The notes: generated by a model not told the origin, from the letters alone. A stretch of DNA of 64,000 bases from Anthropogastromicrobium chipingensis_A (GCA_963605535.1 CAVCXB010000001.1:56487-120486), one strand, 5' to 3'; numbered from the stretch's first letter, positions 43,913 to 52,461 are shown. A program made the numbers and translations.

Positions 43913-45130
43913 ATGTTGGCAATGTCAGATATAGAAATTGATCAATTCATTCCACTCTTTGCAGATATCGGCGTTTCAGTAGCCTTTCTTGTTCCGACAC
44001 CGACTGGTTACGATAAGTCGATAATGGATGCTATTGGTTCAGTGAGAGCTCTACTTAAGGATGAGGGAATTCATGATTATGAAATGCAAGAACAAGGACC
44101 TGTTGCAAAGCAAATGTGGCCTGCTTTTTTTGTTACTGCGGATGGACTTGTAGAAACGGAAGCTTCTCTTTATCGCCCAATAACAAAAAAGGGGGATCCA
44201 CGAATATGGTTCAAAAATTTACGACATTATTGCAGACCCTGCAATCTTCTATCTTTATTTATATTTGAATACAAAATCTATGTGATGAATTTGTCAAATA
44301 TAGCGGTCAGAACTTCTATTGACCAGAAAGATTTTGTGTATGACTTGTTGCAGCAAATTAAGTACAGCAAACAATCTGTAGCAATGGAGTTGCTTCATAA
44401 AATCAAGCTCATCCACAATCAAGGTTTTTTGCCTTCCATCACACCCGGTGATCCGGGAGTTGGAGATACACTTGAACATGCACTTGGAATTAAACGAAAC
44501 AATTCAACGTCTCCGGACTATAAGGGTATTGAACTTAAATCAACAAGGATTACACGACATGGATCAGCAAGAGTATCTACTAGATCAACATTATTTACAA
44601 AGGTTCCAGATGAGGGACTGTCATATAGAGAAATTGTCGAAACATACGGAAAATGGCAAGTGCCTCGAGGCTCAACGATTGCTAGACTTCAGTTATATGA
44701 AACATTCACTACACAAAGAGTCAATGCCTATGGATTGGAACTTGAGATGAATACAAACGCTGACCGCCTTGACATGATGTATGCACAACAGGAACGTCTG
44801 CGTAAATATGTTTCCTCGTGGCAGATGGCCAACCTTAAGAATGCTTTATTAATCAAGCACCATGAGACATTTTGGGTAAAAGCACAATCTGAAGATCATG
44901 AAGGACGTGAGTATTTCAGATATGACAAAGTACTTCACACAAAAAAGCCTAATGCTTCTCTCCTTGCCCCACTGATTGAATCTGGTAAAATAACGCTCGA
45001 CTTGGCAGCTCATTTTAAGGAGGATGGCAAGTGGCGAGACCATGGGATGTTATTCAAAATGAAGCCTGAGGATATACAGCTGTTGCTTGGAGATCCAATT
45101 GAATATGATTTAGAAACGTTTTCTGTATAA
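43913..45130 (+). CDS. MvaI/BcnI-family restriction endonuclease
   Basis: The protein of about 405 residues resembles MvaI/BcnI-type nucleases, which cut CCWGG or CCSGG. A PD-(D/E)xK-like active site is seen in SPDYKGIELKSTR (about residue 205), preceded by GVGDTLEHALGI, and a conserved HYCRPCNL patch lies near residue 105. The ATG at 43913 has GAGGTG 6 nt before it; frame upstream to 43889 overlaps the hairpin. It is paired with the methyltransferase just upstream, giving a type II R-M system. Confidence 0.85.
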   Translation: MLAMSDIEIDQFIPLFADIGVSVAFLVPTPTGYDKSIMDAIGSVRALLKDEGIHDYEMQEQGPVAKQMWPAFFVTADGLVETEASLYRPITKKGDPRIWFKNLRHYCRPCNLLSLFIFEYKIYVMNLSNIAVRTSIDQKDFVYDLLQQIKYSKQSVAMELLHKIKLIHNQGFLPSITPGDPGVGDTLEHALGIKRNNSTSPDYKGIELKSTRITRHGSARVSTRSTLFTKVPDEGLSYREIVETYGKWQVPRGSTIARLQLYETFTTQRVNAYGLELEMNTNADRLDMMYAQQERLRKYVSSWQMANLKNALLIKHHETFWVKAQSEDHEGREYFRYDKVLHTKKPNASLLAPLIESGKITLDLAAHFKEDGKWRDHGMLFKMKPEDIQLLLGDPIEYDLETFSV

Positions 45131-45218
45131 ATATGGCTTTGTGATTGATAAGCGAACAAAATCAGAATATTGGTCATAGAAAGATGGACAGCTGTGGCAG
45201 AAAATTAATCCACAAACT

Positions 45219-45252
45219 AAGCTATCAGTCGCACTAGACTGGTAGCTTTTTT
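45219..45252 (+). terminator. Terminator of the R-M operon
   Basis: AAGCTATCAGTC (45219-45230) pairs with GACTGGTAGCTT (45237-45248) with one wobble, followed by TTTT, 89 bp after the nuclease stop. Confidence 0.75.
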
Positions 45253-45342
45253 GATACATAGATATTAAAATGGACAAATTGTTAGTAAATAAAGTTTACA
45301 CTTGACAAAATCAAAGAAAAATGTAAAATAGAATATGTAAAA

Positions 45343-45352
45343 NNNNNNNNNN
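45343..45352. other. Assembly gap (10 N)
   Basis: Ten N fill 45343-45352. A TTGACA -35-like hexamer (45303-45308) and an A/T-rich stretch lie just before it. The true length of the missing DNA is unknown; the gene at 45353 starts at the edge. Confidence 0.99.
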
Positions 45353-46156
45353 GTGTTTTCAATAGACGAATTTGATGTAATTGATATTCAGCCAGAGCTT
45401 CGACTCATCGTGAATGCTCTTGTAAAAGCTATCGGAGCTGATGTTAGAGAATATCTCACAAGTAACAACATGGACACTAATAATGCCGTCATGCTTCTGC
45501 GTGGCGATTTTATCAACACTAATCTTAGAGATATGGTTGTGAGTAATAATGATAATCTTGAACTTAAGCATTTTAAAAGATCTGTTTGGACAGGAAGTCT
45601 TTTGATAGATCATAAGCACAAAATCACAATCACTATTTTAGCAAGACCCACGCTGAATAGAATTAAGGGCGTGAAGGATAGAAAAAATCCACATTATTTG
45701 CAGTCAATGTGTCACGTTCTTAATGGCGACCTAAATGCTGAATGTAAGCAAATGACGCTTGCGGATATTGAAGGAACCGATTTCGAGCCGCCGTTTGCAG
45801 ATGAAGTGTATGAAGCGGATTTTTATAGTATTACTGATGCCGCATTTAACCAAGGTGATGGGTATCGTCATTGTGTTGTAACTTACGAGACAGAGCGTCT
45901 GGAGATAAAGAGTCTTTCTCTTTTGCTTCTAGATAAAGACTTAGATGTGGTACATGATATTTCATTGATGGATCTTTTACAACCAGATTTTGGCATGTTG
46001 ACGGCACCTATCGCCGAGGTTGAAGCAACTCCAGTGAAACAGGATGCACATAGTCTTGTGAAGATAAGAGCAGGTCTGAAGAACAAAAATACAAATGAAC
46101 CTGAAAGAAAGATTGAAATATCAACAAAACAGGAGGAGGGTATGAAGCAGGCGTAA
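45353..46156 (+). CDS. DUF5986-like protein, possibly 5'-truncated by the gap
   Basis: The 267-residue frame starts with GTG right after the gap and reads MFSIDEFDVIDIQPELRLI. It has the pattern ELKHFKRSVWTGSLLIDHKHKITITI and GYRHCVVTYETERLEIKSLSLLLLD, which I associate with the DUF5986 family found beside XRE/ImmA proteins in clostridial mobile elements. No catalytic motif is recognised. It is 15 bp from the ImmA gene, so the two form a unit. A few N-terminal residues may be missing. Confidence 0.65.
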   Translation: MFSIDEFDVIDIQPELRLIVNALVKAIGADVREYLTSNNMDTNNAVMLLRGDFINTNLRDMVVSNNDNLELKHFKRSVWTGSLLIDHKHKITITILARPTLNRIKGVKDRKNPHYLQSMCHVLNGDLNAECKQMTLADIEGTDFEPPFADEVYEADFYSITDAAFNQGDGYRHCVVTYETERLEIKSLSLLLLDKDLDVVHDISLMDLLQPDFGMLTAPIAEVEATPVKQDAHSLVKIRAGLKNKNTNEPERKIEISTKQEEGMKQA

Positions 46157-46171
46157 GATGTTTAGCTTCTG

Positions 46172-47428
46172 ATGATTATGAGAAACAGAAAGTTTAATGG
46201 CGCAAGATTAAAGGAGGCGTTGCAGTTCAGAGGAATGAAAATGACCACGCTTGCGACTTTAACCGGGATAAGCAAGCAGTCTCTGTCGAATTACGCCAAT
46301 GAATCGAATGTGCCTCCGTATGAAAATGTAAAGAGCATAGCGAAAGCATTAGAGTTTCCACCAGATTATTTTATGGTAGAGGATCTTTGCACAACTGCTA
46401 CAGATAATACCTATTTCCGTTCACAAGCAGTTACGACTAAAACTGCACAAAGAGCGCAAGCAATTAAAATGGAATATGTGGCAAAGATGTATGATGCATT
46501 ATTAGAGTATGTCGATTGGCCAGAACTGTCTTTGCCTAAGGTTAATTTTGACCAAAATGACAATCTATCAGCAGTAGATACTCCGGAAATGATTGAGCAA
46601 ATCGAATCTATAGCTGAGCAGGTAAGACAACAATGGAATCTGGGCAGGGGTCCAATAGAAAATTTACAATTTGTATTAGAATCTCACGGTATCATAGTTA
46701 CCAGTTCCAAATACGTATCGTCAGAGATTGATGCATTTAGCCAAAAAGTGCGTATTGGAAAGGGGCATGAACAAGGCTATGTTTATATTATAGCAATCGC
46801 TGTTGGTGAAAAGCCGATAGAAAGACTCCGCTTCGATATGGCACATGAACTTGGACATATCCTACTTCATCCCTGGGACGAAAGCAATGATGAGCTTGAT
46901 AAAGAAGCATTTAACGTGAGAGAAAAGCAGGCAAATATGTTTGCAAGTGCACTACTTCTGCCGAGAAAAGCTTTTACCCGAGATATTACGGCTTATGCAA
47001 CAGAGATAGATTATTATAGGCATCTTAAGAAAAAATGGCGAGTTTCTATGCAAGCCATGATGTATCGAGCGTGTCAGATAGGGGTTATTTCAGGTAATCA
47101 GTTTTCTTATATGATGCGACAAGTATCGAAGAATGGATGGAGAAAAAAAGAGCCAGGAGATGTACCTGGAAATCTTAATAGTACTTTATTCCAAGGTGCG
47201 TTAGATCAATTGTTCGAAGCAGAATACCTTGATTCTCATGATTTGAGAATGCATTTTGCAAAATCAGGTATTATTTTATCCGACAAAGATTTAACAGATT
47301 TGATGGGGCTTAGGGAAGGAACGATTATTCCAGAAGCTTCGGACACAGTGAAGTTGGAACCGGAATCAAAGGTTATACAATTTAATATCAAGAAAACTGG
47401 AGTCACAGGAGGTAATAGGGAAGAATGA
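46172..47428 (+). CDS. XRE-HTH and ImmA/IrrE metallopeptidase fusion protein
   Basis: The 418-residue protein has an N-terminal XRE helix-turn-helix (RLKEALQFRGMKMTTLATLTGISKQSLSNYANESNVP) and an ImmA/IrrE zinc peptidase domain with RFDMAHELGHILLHP (HELGH about residue 230) and the third ligand region EKQANMFASALLLP. Such proteins cleave phage or ICE repressors, or act as antitoxins. A second start at 46178 is possible. It overlaps the small zinc protein gene by 4 bp. Confidence 0.88.
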   Translation: MIMRNRKFNGARLKEALQFRGMKMTTLATLTGISKQSLSNYANESNVPPYENVKSIAKALEFPPDYFMVEDLCTTATDNTYFRSQAVTTKTAQRAQAIKMEYVAKMYDALLEYVDWPELSLPKVNFDQNDNLSAVDTPEMIEQIESIAEQVRQQWNLGRGPIENLQFVLESHGIIVTSSKYVSSEIDAFSQKVRIGKGHEQGYVYIIAIAVGEKPIERLRFDMAHELGHILLHPWDESNDELDKEAFNVREKQANMFASALLLPRKAFTRDITAYATEIDYYRHLKKKWRVSMQAMMYRACQIGVISGNQFSYMMRQVSKNGWRKKEPGDVPGNLNSTLFQGALDQLFEAEYLDSHDLRMHFAKSGIILSDKDLTDLMGLREGTIIPEASDTVKLEPESKVIQFNIKKTGVTGGNREE

Positions 47429-47604
47429 TTGAGGACTACGCAATCCCGGTCAGTTGTCCCTGTTGTAGAAACAAGCGGCTTTTCGATTTTATTCCTGAAA
47501 CCACCGGCAAGATTGACATTAAATGCCAACGGTGTGGAAACGTCATCCGGGTTATCTTAAAAAAAGAAAAAGTTCGTACTGAGCGAATCGCCGCACGACA
47601 ATAA
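47425..47604 (+). CDS. Small zinc-ribbon protein (59 aa)
   Basis: A 59-residue frame begins at ATG 47425, overlapping the previous stop (ATGA). It has CPCC and CQRC pairs (about residues 11-14 and 34-37), a zinc ribbon, and a basic tail KKEKVRTERIAARQ. It resembles small Com-like or KTR-type zinc proteins of mobile elements. Function unknown. A strong terminator follows. Confidence 0.7.
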   Translation: MIEDYAIPVSCPCCRNKRLFDFIPETTGKIDIKCQRCGNVIRVILKKEKVRTERIAARQ

Positions 47605-47618
47605 TCGTAGCGAGCAAG

Positions 47619-47669
47619 GCCTGACGAAATATAGGTGTTCATGCACCTGTATTTTGTCAGGCTTTTTTT
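47619..47669. terminator. Strong terminator between convergent operons
   Basis: GCCTGAC (47619-47625) pairs with GTCAGGC (47656-47662), with an inner AGGTG/CACCT stem, followed by seven T. It separates the zinc-ribbon gene from the repressor gene. Confidence 0.85.
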
Positions 47670-47673
47670 GTGC

Positions 47674-48291
47674 TCAGTTACGTAGTCGACTAAGCATGTC
47701 GGATAAAACGGAACGGTAGGTGCCTTCGGATAATCCACCGGATTTGTAAATTGTGAAAATCTCTTGGTAATGATGAAGAAAATCATTTATCGGTTTTATA
47801 GAAGTTTCATTTCCAACCTGCTTCATCTCGGCATCCAGTTCTGCTTCTTCGTCATAGGTGGCATTTGATGGTATGTACCAGTAACTAGGGAGATAAAAGG
47901 CGGGGTATTTGATATTCCTGTTTTCGTGGGTGCATGATGGCGGCCATGATTCATCAACGTCATAAACATCTTCTTCCTTTTGGTAATCAAACATCTTTAT
48001 GCTGTCTTCTTCAATCAGTTTAACAAGAAATGCGGCAATGGATCGAGGTGTGACGGATATGTCGGAATGTTCTTTCTCTCCTATCAGAGAGTCAATAGAA
48101 ACACGGAAGAACTTTGCAATACCGACAACTTGATCGAGAGTAAAGCTTTTCTTATCTTTGGTACTTAATGCCTTGCTGACATTTGACTGGGACATACCAA
48201 GCACATCAGCTAGTTTTTCCTGCGTAATACCCTTATCACTCATATGAGATTTAATATTCGAAATCAGAATATCAATATCGTAATTAGACAT
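47674..48291 (-). CDS. Phage repressor with XRE-type HTH
   Basis: The 205-residue protein starts MSNYDIDILISNIKSHMSDKGITQEKLADVLGMSQSNVSKALSTKD, a classic XRE helix-turn-helix, followed by a second region with DSLIGEKEHSD and a variable C-terminus without LexA-type protease residues. The absence of a self-cleavage domain fits control by the ImmA/IrrE protein encoded next to it. It is transcribed away from the early genes. Confidence 0.85.
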   Translation of the reverse strand: MSNYDIDILISNIKSHMSDKGITQEKLADVLGMSQSNVSKALSTKDKKSFTLDQVVGIAKFFRVSIDSLIGEKEHSDISVTPRSIAAFLVKLIEEDSIKMFDYQKEEDVYDVDESWPPSCTHENRNIKYPAFYLPSYWYIPSNATYDEEAELDAEMKQVGNETSIKPINDFLHHYQEIFTIYKSGGLSEGTYRSVLSDMLSRLRN

Positions 48292-48315
48292 AATTCATAT
48301 TCCTTTCAAGATAAA

Positions 48316-48375
48316 TTATTCAGAACAATCATGTTTATTCAATATTTGAATATATCATACAGCTTTTTTTACAAT
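48316..48375. promoter_or_regulatory. Divergent repressor/early promoter and operator region
   Basis: A 7-bp palindrome TATTCAA-TAT-TTGAATA (48336-48352) overlaps a rightward promoter, TTGAAT (48346-48351), 18 bp, TACAAT (48370-48375), and a leftward TTGAAT (48337-48342 complement) with an AATAAT -10. A further TATTCA half-site lies at 48317. This is a plausible CI-type switch. Confidence 0.55.
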
Positions 48376-48640
48376 TAGTACAGAGCAACTCCATCCTTGG
48401 ATTATCTATAGTATTCAGTTTCTGATATTGAGATCGGTGCGTAGTCATACGCATCGATCTGAGTGCCAGACACTCAAATAAAAATTATTCCAATGCCCGA
48501 AGTGGTCGACCTTAAGGCGGCGGGATACATCAAGAGTCTGTTCACGGTATAGCCGTGGACTGACAAAAGATGTACCCACCGTGCTTTGTCATGCCCATTT
48601 CGGTATCAGGGTCGGTGTACATCAGTATGTCGGCTCTTTT

Positions 48641-48680
48641 TGTGTCCTTGCCGCTAGCCTTTCGGGCGAGAAAGGACACA
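48641..48680 (+). promoter_or_regulatory. Hairpin that buries the ribosome site of the first early gene
   Basis: TGTGTCCTT (48641-48649) pairs perfectly with AAGGACACA (48672-48680), and an inner CT-A-GCC/GGC-G-AG stem closes a TTTCG loop. The 3' arm contains the AAAGGA ribosome site of the gene starting at 48684. Another hairpin, GTTCACGG-TATAG-CCGTGGAC, lies upstream at 48540-48560. The 392-bp stretch 48292-48683 otherwise holds only the promoter/operator. Confidence 0.6.
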
Positions 48681-48683
48681 GCA

Positions 48684-49298
48684 ATGAAGAACAACGAAAC
48701 AAAGAAACGCAAAAGTAACTACAACGAAAAACGCACCTGCTACCGCTCATCTGACGGTATGTATTACTGCTACAAATACTGGGATGCTGATGCAAATCGC
48801 TTAGTTACCCAGCAGCTTGAGGTAGGCAGGGACATATCAGAGGAGTTAACGATTTTCCTTGATGAGACAGACCGAGAGCACGATCTGAATGACCGTTATC
48901 AGAATGAACTGCGAGATCCACTGTTTGAGAAAAAGCTGCGTGACTATAAGGCAGATCCAGAAGATGAGGATGCTGTTGATCCGTGGGAGAAGCTTTCAAG
49001 AAAAAACGATAGTCCGGAAGCAAGACTGTTTGCAGAGCCTAAACCGGAGAATCCGCAGGAGGTGCAGGTACGAAAAGTCATTGATGAAGACTGCACAAAA
49101 TCTCAGCAGGATTTCTATTTCGACCATTTCGGCATGGAAATTCAGCTTGAGGAAATGCGTCAAAGGGAAGCAGCACAGACAGGCAAGCTGCCGACAGCTG
49201 CAGCAATGACTAACCGCAAGAACAAGATTGTTGATAAAGCTGCTAAGGCACTCGGAGTCGAGAGGGTAAAACGCCACAAGTACCCGAAGAAGGACTGA
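48684..49298 (+). CDS. Early phage protein, sigma-factor-like C-terminus
   Basis: The protein of about 204 residues begins MKNNETKKRKSNYNEKR, followed by SSDGMYYCYKYWD, a charged acidic middle (ELTIFLDETDREHDLNDRYQNEL, PEDEDAVDPWEKL), and a C-terminal part (CTKSQQDFYFDHFGMEIQLEEMRQ ... AAMTNRKNKIVDKAAKALG) that looks like a sigma region 4 helix-turn-helix. It could be a phage sigma-like regulator, but I would not assign a gene name. The start at 48684 has AAAGGA; upstream open frame to 48570 lies in structured leader. Confidence 0.65.
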   Translation: MKNNETKKRKSNYNEKRTCYRSSDGMYYCYKYWDADANRLVTQQLEVGRDISEELTIFLDETDREHDLNDRYQNELRDPLFEKKLRDYKADPEDEDAVDPWEKLSRKNDSPEARLFAEPKPENPQEVQVRKVIDEDCTKSQQDFYFDHFGMEIQLEEMRQREAAQTGKLPTAAAMTNRKNKIVDKAAKALGVERVKRHKYPKKD

Positions 49299-49355
49299 GC
49301 CATGCGTAGCGGCAGATACAGCGGCCGGAGTCCTCCAAGACCGCACCTTTCGTGA

Positions 49356-49385
49356 GGGGGTTGAATTTTTAGGTAGTGAGTGAGG
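49356..49385. repeat. Copy 1 of a 30-bp intergenic motif
   Basis: GGGGGTTGAATTTTTAGGTA continuing to 49385 is repeated with few changes at 51109-51140. It lies 56 bp upstream of a small early gene. Confidence 0.7.
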
Positions 49386-49440
49386 AAGGAAATAAATCCA
49401 TCCTCTGCAGCAATCCAGAACAAAGACAGGAGGACAATTC

Positions 49441-49644
49441 ATGAAACTAAAACACAAAGTAAAAATCAATGTTGCTGACAGAAATGGCAATAAACAGAGA
49501 GTTTTGCAGAGCGAGCATTTAAGCATTCCCAAGAGGCTGCTCACTTTTCTCTTCGGAGAGTTCTGCGAGGTTCTTGTGCTGATGCCGGGTGAAACCGTAG
49601 AGGGCATCGAGATCAAAGAAATGAGAGGTGAGTGCCATGAATAA
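49441..49644 (+). CDS. Small early phage protein of unknown function (67 aa)
   Basis: The 67-residue protein begins MKLKHKVKINVADRNGNKQRVLQSEHLSIPKRLL and has a mixed alpha/beta character. No family is recognised. It has a perfect AGGAGG site and overlaps the start of the helicase gene by 8 bp, so it belongs to the early operon. Confidence 0.65.
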   Translation: MKLKHKVKINVADRNGNKQRVLQSEHLSIPKRLLTFLFGEFCEVLVLMPGETVEGIEIKEMRGECHE

Positions 49645-51098
49645 CAACATCGAGCTGATGATGCCGATTAAGGCAACACCCTTTGAACATCAGAAAAAAG
49701 CATTTGCCTTCGCTATGAAGATATTTCAGGAGGGAGGTGATGCAAAAACTCCATTCAATAAGAGCAGCAAAGGCTGCGCACTATTGATGGAGATGTAGCC
49801 TGGGAACAGGAAAAACTCTCGTATCAATAGCCATTGCAGGCTGTTTATATCAATTCGGAAAAATAGACAAGGTGCTTATTGTAGCTCCGCTTTCTATCCT
49901 CGGTGTTTGGGAGGAGGAATTTGAGAAGTTTGCGGATTTTCCATACTCGCTGACCATCCTCAAAGGCACGGCAAAAAAGAAGAGCGAGCAGTTAAAGAAG
50001 CTGCCGGAGGAAGGACTGCAGATTGTGGTCGTAAATTACGAAAGCGCATGGCGGCTTGAGAAGGAACTTATAGCATACGGGGCAGATCTGGTTATTGCGG
50101 ATGAGGCTCACAAGCTGAAAGAAAACCGCTCCAAGCAGAGCCAGGGAATGCAGCACATCGGAGATAAGGCATCCTATAAGCTGCTTCTTACCGGAACGGT
50201 TATTACAAATCGTGAGATTGATGTGTTCTCACAGTACAGATTTCTTAATCCTGCGGTATTTGGAACATCGTTTTATGCATTCAGAAATCACTACTTTGAT
50301 ATGGGCGGTTATGGCAATCATACTCCAATATTCCGTAAGTGGATGACAGATGATTTCTTAAGAAAACTCCATTCCATAGCCTACAGAGTGACGAAGGCCG
50401 AGTGTCTTGACCTTCCGGCTGTTACAGAGGAAGTCCGCACCGTGGAATTAGAAGCTGCAGCGGCAAAGATCTATGACAGCATCGAATCCGACAGCTATGC
50501 AAAGATGGATGAATCAGAAGTAACGACTGCCAATATTCTCACAAGACTGCTTCGGCTGTCGCAGATTACCGGAGGGCATCTGACGGGTGATGACGGCATT
50601 GTAAATACAGTAAGCAGTGCCAAGATAGATGCTCTTTCAGACATTATTGATTCCGCTATGGCTGAAGACAAGAAGCTGGTTATCATGGCTCGCTTTGTGC
50701 CGGAGATGGACGATATCCAGGAACTCCTTGAAAAGAAAAAGATAGGCTATGCCGTAGTTCGTGGCGGAGTAAAGGACAGAGAGAAGGAAATACATCGATT
50801 CCAGTATGACGATAAATGCCGTGTGTTTGTAGGTCAAATTGCGGCAGCAGGCCTTGGAATCACGCTCACGGCGGCAAGCACGATGGTCTTTTACTCGCTC
50901 GACTATAACATGAGCAACTTCGAGCAGGCGAAGGCTCGTATCCACAGAGCCGGACAGAAAGAGAACTGCCATTACATCTATCTTATATGCAGGAACACGG
51001 TCGACCGCAAGGTGCTCTATGCCCTGAGAAAGAAAATCGATCTGGCGAAGATGCTGGTCGATGACTACAGGAAGGGCAGAAATCCTTTCAAAGACTGA
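49637..51098 (+). pseudogene. SNF2/DEAH-type helicase broken by a 7-nt insertion
   Basis: The first frame (49637-49798) reads MNNNIELMMPIKATPFEHQKKAF and ends at a TAG inside the expected Walker A (LLMEM then stop). The second frame is shifted by one and continues with GTGKTLVSIAIAGC, VVNYESAW, ADEAHKLKENRS (DEAH box), LLLTGTVITNREID and the C-terminal motif QAKARIHRAGQKEN. Removing TAGCCTG (49796-49802) would restore GAGATG-GGAACAGG and give a 480-residue SNF2-family phage helicase. It is either a real pseudogene or an assembly/sequencing error. Confidence 0.85.
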
Positions 51099-51108
51099 GA
51101 AATCACAA

Positions 51109-51140
51109 GGGGGTTGAATTTCTCGGTAGTAAGTGAAAGG
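51109..51140. repeat. Copy 2 of the 30-bp intergenic motif
   Basis: GGGGGTTGAATTTCTCGGTA continues to AAAGG at 51140 and merges into the AAAGGAGG ribosome site of the next gene; about 26 of 30 positions match the copy at 49356. Confidence 0.7.
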
Positions 51141-51152
51141 AGGTAGTCACCG

Positions 51153-51563
51153 ATGGAGAATACAAAAATCTTTGAAATGGCTGACAGGCTCAAAGCTTTG
51201 CAGGAACAAAAGAAAGTCCTCGAAGCACAGGTTAAGGCACTGGGTGCAGAAATCACAGAACTGGATGAACATCTCTCTGATGCCATGACAGAAGCCGAAC
51301 TTGACCGATTCTCCCGTAACGGCAGCACGTTCTACTTAAAGAGCCGATTATTTGCATCACCGGTCGCAGGACTTAAGGACGATATGATGCAGGCTCTGAA
51401 AGCAAACGGATACGGCTCTCTGGTCACCGAAACGGTCAATGCCAACACACTTGCATCGTTTATCAAAGAGCAGCGTGAGATCACCGGAGAAGATATTCCG
51501 GCATGGCTTGGCGATACCGTCAGCACCTATGAAAAAGTGTCAGTCGGAATCAGAAAATCGTAG
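51153..51563 (+). CDS. Coiled-coil early phage protein (136 aa)
   Basis: The first 50 residues form a coiled coil (ADRLKALQEQKKVLEAQVKALGAEITELDEHL), followed by a globular part with FSRNGSTFYLKSRLFASPVAGL and a C-terminal EDIPAWLGDTVSTYEKVS. It is a common but uncharacterised protein in early operons of Lachnospiraceae phages, to my recollection. Position between helicase and the following ssDNA-associated protein suggests a recombination or replication role. Confidence 0.65.
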   Translation: MENTKIFEMADRLKALQEQKKVLEAQVKALGAEITELDEHLSDAMTEAELDRFSRNGSTFYLKSRLFASPVAGLKDDMMQALKANGYGSLVTETVNANTLASFIKEQREITGEDIPAWLGDTVSTYEKVSVGIRKS

Positions 51564-51629
51564 AAACTTAGGTTCAATGCATCAATGAAAAAACTACATC
51601 AAATTACTTTTAATAGGAGGACATAGACT

Positions 51630-52379
51630 ATGTCAGATAAAAAGAATACAGAAATCGCAGTAAACGAGGGCTTTGCTGCACTTGCAAACAGAGACGTACT
51701 TAATGAAGCTATGGCAGATGACTGCCAGGGGCTGGAGTTTTCCTTTGACCGTGTGAAGCTGCCTGCCGGGGGCGGCACGGCATTTGAGATTCCGTCCGCA
51801 GAGAGCGATGAATCAGAGATGGCAAAGGATATCACGGGAGTCATTGTCTACAACCATCCGGCTTATGCCTACTACCACGATAAATACACAGGCGGGAACA
51901 ATCCGCCGGACTGCGGCTCCTTTGACGGAGTAACCGGCATAGGAAATCCGGGAGGGAACTGCCAGAGCTGTCCGTATAACAAGTTTGGCAGCGGCGATGG
52001 ACAGAGCAAACTCTGCAAGAACAAGCGTATGCTTTACATCCTGCGTGAGGGTGAACTGTTTCCTATTACATTATCTCTTCCGACAGGTTCGCTTAAGACC
52101 TTTACAAATTATGTGAAGAGTCAGCTCTCCCGTGGAAGAAAGCTTAACCAAGTGGTGACGAAGATTTCACTTAAGAAGGCTACTAATGCATCCGGCATTG
52201 CATTTTCACAGGCGGTATTTTCCTTTGAACGTATGCTCAGTGCAGATGAGAGAGGTGCTGTTGCAGGTGTTACCGAATCGGTCAAGGCATATGCAGCCAA
52301 TCTTACTCCATCGGCTCTCATTGATGATGAGCCGATGGTTGATCCAGAGACAGGGGAGATTATCGAGCCGCTGAAGTAA
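51630..52379 (+). CDS. Phage replication-associated protein with Cys cluster (249 aa)
   Basis: The protein has a beta-rich N-terminal half with DITGVIVYNHPAYAYY, then a likely zinc-binding cluster DCGSFDGVTG ... NCQSCPYNKFGSGDG ... LCKNKRMLYIL (about residues 90-135), and LPTGSLKTFTNYVKSQLSRG. The fold recalls phage single-stranded DNA-binding proteins of the gp2.5 type, but I am not sure. It lies directly before DNA polymerase, which fits a DNA-binding accessory role. Confidence 0.65.
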   Translation: MSDKKNTEIAVNEGFAALANRDVLNEAMADDCQGLEFSFDRVKLPAGGGTAFEIPSAESDESEMAKDITGVIVYNHPAYAYYHDKYTGGNNPPDCGSFDGVTGIGNPGGNCQSCPYNKFGSGDGQSKLCKNKRMLYILREGELFPITLSLPTGSLKTFTNYVKSQLSRGRKLNQVVTKISLKKATNASGIAFSQAVFSFERMLSADERGAVAGVTESVKAYAANLTPSALIDDEPMVDPETGEIIEPLK

Positions 52380-52461
52380 AGCAGACGGAAAGTTGAAGTA
52401 AGACACACAAAGGCTCGGAGGGGCGCATAGCCTCTCCGGGTTATCCAATAGGAGAACATAC

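Noticed and set aside
49377..49445. 22-codon leader reading frame starting GTGAGTGAGGAAGG and ending over the ATG at 49441
   Set aside because: The frame exists and overlaps the next start (ATGA), but it has no ribosome site and the matching motif copy at 51109 does not keep the frame; not enough to call a gene.
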